The notes under the pieces are model-generated. The model was not told the DNA's origin, searched no databases, and saw only the letters and a program-made list of their open reading frames with translations. A stretch of DNA of 64,000 bases from Hygrocybe punicea (taxonomy: Eukaryota > Basidiomycota > Agaricomycetes > Agaricales > Hygrophoraceae), in assembly GCA_963556145.1 (NCBI GenBank), contig OY744469.1:2700767-2764766 (forward strand), read 5' to 3'. This document shows positions 60,501 through 64,000 of this stretch, one piece after another. The position numbers and the translations under genes are program-made. Each line of letters begins with the position of its first letter. The stretch's first letter is position 1.

Positions 60501-61254
60501 GGGATAGAGAGAAGCGGCATTGCGATCGCCCATGCCGGTGAGAGCGGCCAGTTCTTTGATGAAATAATAGTGATTAGGGATGCTTTTTATTTAAACAAAA
60601 GAGTAAAATTGACGCACTGTTTGATTTTTTCCCGCCATCGCCATCTCCAACCTTCATAGGGCGTCGACAGACACCGCAGACGCCCAAGTTGGATTTTCGA
60701 GGTACGACAGATCGAGCCTGGCCCGGAGGTGGACCATAGACAGCACTGAAGCAAGCCTAACAGAAAACTGGTCAACGCCAAATCACACCAGTAGTTATTG
60801 TCAAACATGAACGCACCTCATGGAGAGCGTGACCACATTCTGGTACGATGTGGGGTTTCTCGCCGGGCAGTCTGAAACTGAAGCTGAGAGGTTCGAGACA
60901 GACGGGGCATTCCTCTTCTTCGTCCAGGGCATCGTGACTGGACACTACGGGAAGGGGAGCAGGGATCATAGCTGCGTATGGATGAATGCTAACGTTATCG
61001 CTAACAGTTGAAGTGTGGGTCGAGGAGGAATAAGCGGAACTCAAAGAAGCAGCGGATCGCGTACTCCTCGGTGTGCGAGAAAAGACGGAATGAAAAGTCT
61101 TGAAACCAGACTTGTGGAAACCAGGGGGAGGAGGGTTAGGGGGACTGCGCGGAGTGGTGTAAGTGGGCGTTAGTGGATCTTGATCGAAGAGATGGTTGGA
61201 GGGAGGGTCGCGGTTGGTTCTCGATGTCCAGCTTGACAGTGTGTTTGCCTTCAT
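57550..61254 (-). CDS. RING-H2 / PH / vWA protein, Far1/Ste5-like scaffold
   Basis: The start is the ATG at 61252-61254 (MKANTLSSWTSRTNRD). After a Pro/Ser-rich region comes a complete RING-H2 set: CPVCLEPL, ECGHALHE, intron, ACF, GVCGVCRRP. A Ser/Gln-rich linker leads to a PH-like domain (YLFKEAIICVVEEKKRSLG, LRLKGRIYVRHIKQV, LTIDMEDELASFILIF, RASLESWKNQIQTQVRLF). A vWA-like domain starts LDLILVISVPP; the metal-binding DxSxS is absent. It continues FILASMGMKDRLSLVTF and, after an intron, HPVSGMLLVSDTAD and VPIHSFGYGRSHDPASLW. The C-end is NFGAQQ joined by an intron to AMILRDQKSWSG, ending IARD. This order matches fungal Far1/Ste5 mating-pathway scaffolds. About 1130 residues. Confidence 0.72.
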
Positions 61255-62570
61255 AAAGACAAGACCAAGGAGACTGAGAGACGCCGGGTACGGTGCAAAG
61301 CAGGGTCGGCAGGGCCACTCGGAGGGAGTGACAGTTGACGGGGAGTTATGCAAAAACGGCTCGCGTAGCAACAGCCAACTGAGCTGCTTGTATTGCTCTG
61401 TACTGGCCAACAGAGGCAGTGTTACTGTCAGAACTGTGATCAGGGTTTCGACCAGCACCTGGCCCGTCTCTGGTTTTCTGTTTTCTGTTTTTTTTTTTTT
61501 TCTCATCACGGCGGTCTCCGTCTCTGGTTTAGGAGCGTCTGACTCGCTGTGCCTGTGAAATCTGTATTATGCAAAAACGCCAATCACGTCAAGCTTCACC
61601 ACACGTTTTATTCCCAACGAGCGACGGCGATCATCGAGACGCTTGATCTGAGTGAGACGCCCACACACTCTACCTTTCTCGATATGAAAATACTGCCCCT
61701 TTCCGCAACTACCTCCTATCAACTCCTTGGAACAGCTGATATTATTATTATTTCGTGGAAAGCCCAGCTCCTTGCTTCGTTCAATCATATTATGTATGAT
61801 TCAACCCACAAAGACACCGAGATTGATGTATTGGATTGGAACTCCGTAGCTAAACGTTAAACATCAGCCTGAGAGTCTTGCCGTGGACGTGGACGTTGAC
61901 CTAGCCAGCGACGAGCGTCGAATATACATAAGCTTCTCACCCCCGCTGCCATGATCCGGACACGTATTTAAGCAATGCACATCCGACGATGACGTTAAAC
62001 AACAAACTTGCCTCTCCATCAGCAAAACCGGGAGATTCTGCCATAACCTTACCCTATTTGTAATCACTAAATCGGTCTGTGCGCGCATGACAAGTGGTTG
62101 GGACGCCATCCATTGGATGTCAAAGAATTATGTCGGATTTAGCGTAAATTCAGATATATTGGGTGTATTGATACAGGATTTCAACTCCTTATACAAATCA
62201 GAAATCACTGCTGGCGCCTGGCAAGGGATTGAAACACCATATATTGGAGTGCAAAGCAACCAGCTTAATTGTGCTAGATTTACAATACACGGATAAATCT
62301 TGAGTGGCTTTGTAAATCTCACTGCTACCACTTGAACATAGCGTATTGTCATGGTGCTCGTAAAGCTGCCGCACAGGGCAAGACGGGAGGGCCAGATCCC
62401 GGGTTTTTCTGTCCCCTCATTCGAATCGGTTATCACATGTAATGCAACTCATTAACTCATATGATCATTATGGCCAGTACACTTCGCTGAATTATATGAA
62501 AAATCATATATTATGATAAAGTACATGATAAGAGATAAAATAGTGAAAAAAAGTATTATACCGGTTTCAG
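61255..62570. other. Intergenic region, no gene recognised
   Basis: Contains the promoter of the scaffold-like gene, including a T-run near 61488-61501, and the 3' flank of the small coiled-coil gene. Short open frames (for example 62087-62296) have no splice or domain support. Confidence 0.5.
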
Positions 62571-63183
62571 TCAAGACGGCGCGGAACGCTCAGATATAAT
62601 ATTCCTGAGCTTGTCCTCACGCTCTTTCTATGGTGGATTTACGCGGACGTCAAGGCATGTAGATCATGATGTTAGTAGAAGACTACGCGCCACGGTTAAA
62701 ACTCACGTCCTTGGTGGCTTTGTGTTGTGTAGCCACTTCCACCTGTACCCTCTTCTCGTTGAGCTCCCGCTGCAAGCCTCACGTCCTGAACATTCGTTGT
62801 CTGCACGCGACGCAATTGGTATGTTAGGTCGAAACCGCTGAGAACCATGTCTGGACTCGGACGTACCCTTGTCTGCCTCGGCGGACTTGACGTTTGCCAC
62901 AGCGACGTCATGCTGGCGCTCTGCCTTGTTCAGGGCCTTGCTAGCGCTGATCTCCTTCTGTTCATCCTTCTGGAGGATACGGGTGGCCTTATCTGTGGCC
63001 TGAATACGGGTCCAGAGAGGTTAGGAGAGGTTCAGGCTAAGGGCGTGTCACCTTTTTCATCTTTGCTTCCTCTTTTTCGGCGCTGTGGAGTTCCTTGAGG
63101 GCACGCTTGATGAACTTTTCGTCCTGTTTGCTCTCTTTTAAGAGGTCTTTTTCGAGTTTTTTGACGTCGGGGCTGTTCGACAT
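62571..63183 (-). CDS. Small charged coiled-coil protein (Ncp1-like)
   Basis: The start is the ATG at 63181-63183. Four exons join to about 127 residues: SPDVKKLEKDLLKESKQDEK, LKELHSAEKEEAKMKK, then ATDKATRILQKDEQKEIS, NKAERQHDVAVANVKSAEADK, then RELNEKRVQVEVATQHKATKD and finally KEREDKLRNIISERSAPS with the stop at 62571. The product is an almost continuous Lys/Glu-rich coiled coil with no membrane segment. Small proteins of this composition occur widely in Agaricomycetes, where some are labelled DNA-binding protein Ncp1. I infer membership from composition and layout only. Confidence 0.6.
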
Positions 63184-63189
63184 GATTGT

Positions 63190-63720
63190 GTCGGGTAGGT
63201 GCTGATACTGGTGCGGTACTGATGGGCCGTCGCTGGTGCTGGTGCTGCGCTGGTTCAGGCATGGGTGCTGGTTGCTGTTGCTGGCACGTCCTGGCGCAAG
63301 TGCTGGTGCTGGCACCATCGCCGTCTCCGGTGCGGCGGTGCCCGTGCCCGTGCTGGCCACTGAGGTGTGCCCATGCCCGTGCTGGTGATTATGCCGGTGC
63401 CGCACAAGTCGGGGGTGCAAGTCAATGTACTTGCTGGGGACACAGTGGTGCTAGGCGCATTTGGGGCTCAGGAGGATATCGGGGTGGTGGAAAACAGTGG
63501 TGTACTTACTAGGGATATAGTGCTGGCCCTCGTGCGGTTACTGCCATCATCATGCAGCACTGGTGCTGGTGCTGGCGCCGGTTTGTTGCAGTTGTTGTTA
63601 TCTCTGCTGTTGCTTTTGCCGTTGCTGTCGCTGTTACTGCCCTTATTGCCGGCACCACTCTTGCTGTTGCTGGTGGTGGTGCCAACGCCAACGCCGCTGG
63701 CATCACTGTTGTCGCACTGC
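63190..63720. repeat. GCTGGT/GTGCCC low-complexity minisatellite
   Basis: Imperfect GGTGCTGGTGCTG, TGCCCGTGC and TTGCTGTTG runs continue for over 500 bp upstream of the small coiled-coil gene. Open frames of 60-130 residues on both strands are artefacts of this composition. Confidence 0.75.
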
Positions 63721-64000
63721 AATATTCATCTGTGTGTTTGTCAAGTACTCAGTAGAAAACAATAGATGTGGTACTTACTGATGCGGTCCAGGACTCCCGG
63801 GCCAGGGAGCAAGGCTGTCCAGGGAGCAAGGGCCGCTGTGTGGCAGGGACTAGGCATGATCATGATAAATTTGATTCTCGAGACGTAATTTTACACCTGG
63901 AACACAATGAAATAACACTGGAGGACAATTGTAAGACCTCTGAAATATGACTTAACTTTGCTTGATCATGATTCATCAAAGTCTGAGGGAAAATTCTACA

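Noticed and set aside
62087..62296. 69-codon frame in the 61255-62570 gap
   Set aside because: Isolated, AT-rich, with no splice sites extending it and no known motif.

Overview
The window looks like nuclear DNA of a filamentous basidiomycete, probably an Agaricomycete. Genes are dense and split by many 48-70 nt introns with GT-AG ends and CTAAC-like branch sites. Recognisable proteins are typically fungal: a Cbk1/Orb6-type NDR kinase, an APSES/ankyrin (Mbp1-type) cell-cycle factor, a Yvc1-type vacuolar TRP channel, a Bye1-like PHD-TFIIS-SPOC protein, Ccc2-type copper ATPase and Coq3. I saw no tRNA, rRNA or CRISPR array. All gene models come from reading the sequence by eye; intron borders were joined by reading frame and conserved motifs, and no alignments were run.

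Positions 1-18500 are a transposon island. A decayed Ty3/gypsy element on the minus strand (LTR 8621-9376, gag, protease, RT/RNase H down to about 483) is interrupted inside gag by a hAT element (4270-7395) with an 8-bp target duplication. A Cys-rich pseudogene (9880-10729) follows. Then come a second, CpG-depleted gypsy fragment (10805-11885), a microsatellite-rich nested non-autonomous element (11890-14211, with an inner hAT-like unit at 12440-13575), a second LTR (14212-14965) and an LTR remnant. The island ends with an apparently intact PIF/Harbinger element (15442-18494) carrying both of its genes and a TAA duplication.

Positions 19096-42763 are ordinary gene space: NDR kinase (-), PRP4 splicing factor (+), Mbp1-like factor (-), Yvc1-like channel (+), Bye1-like (-), a very large Cdc15/Cdc7-like kinase with CH-like, C1-like and CaaX elements (+), and a small secreted protein (+). 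The first four form two divergent pairs with compact promoters of about 200 bp.

Positions 42764-49923 are a second repeat-rich, gene-poor stretch: a palindromic MITE, an almost perfect 230-bp-arm hairpin, a 1.84-kb unit with inverted ends, and an internally deleted hAT relative (48124-49241) flanked by a perfect 8-bp duplication.

Positions 49924-63183 return to genes: an NTF2-like protein (-), a coiled-coil/TM protein (+), COQ3 (-) divergent from a copper ATPase (+), a dynactin p24-like protein (+), a RING-H2/PH/vWA protein resembling Far1/Ste5 scaffolds (-), and a small charged coiled-coil protein (-). The end of the window is GCTGGT-rich low-complexity DNA.

The points most worth following up are the Far1/Ste5-like architecture, the CH-kinase-C1-CaaX fusion, four GC-AG introns (one of which restores the NDR hydrophobic motif), an 11-nt micro-exon in the channel gene, and the two-member hAT family with one intact and one deleted copy.
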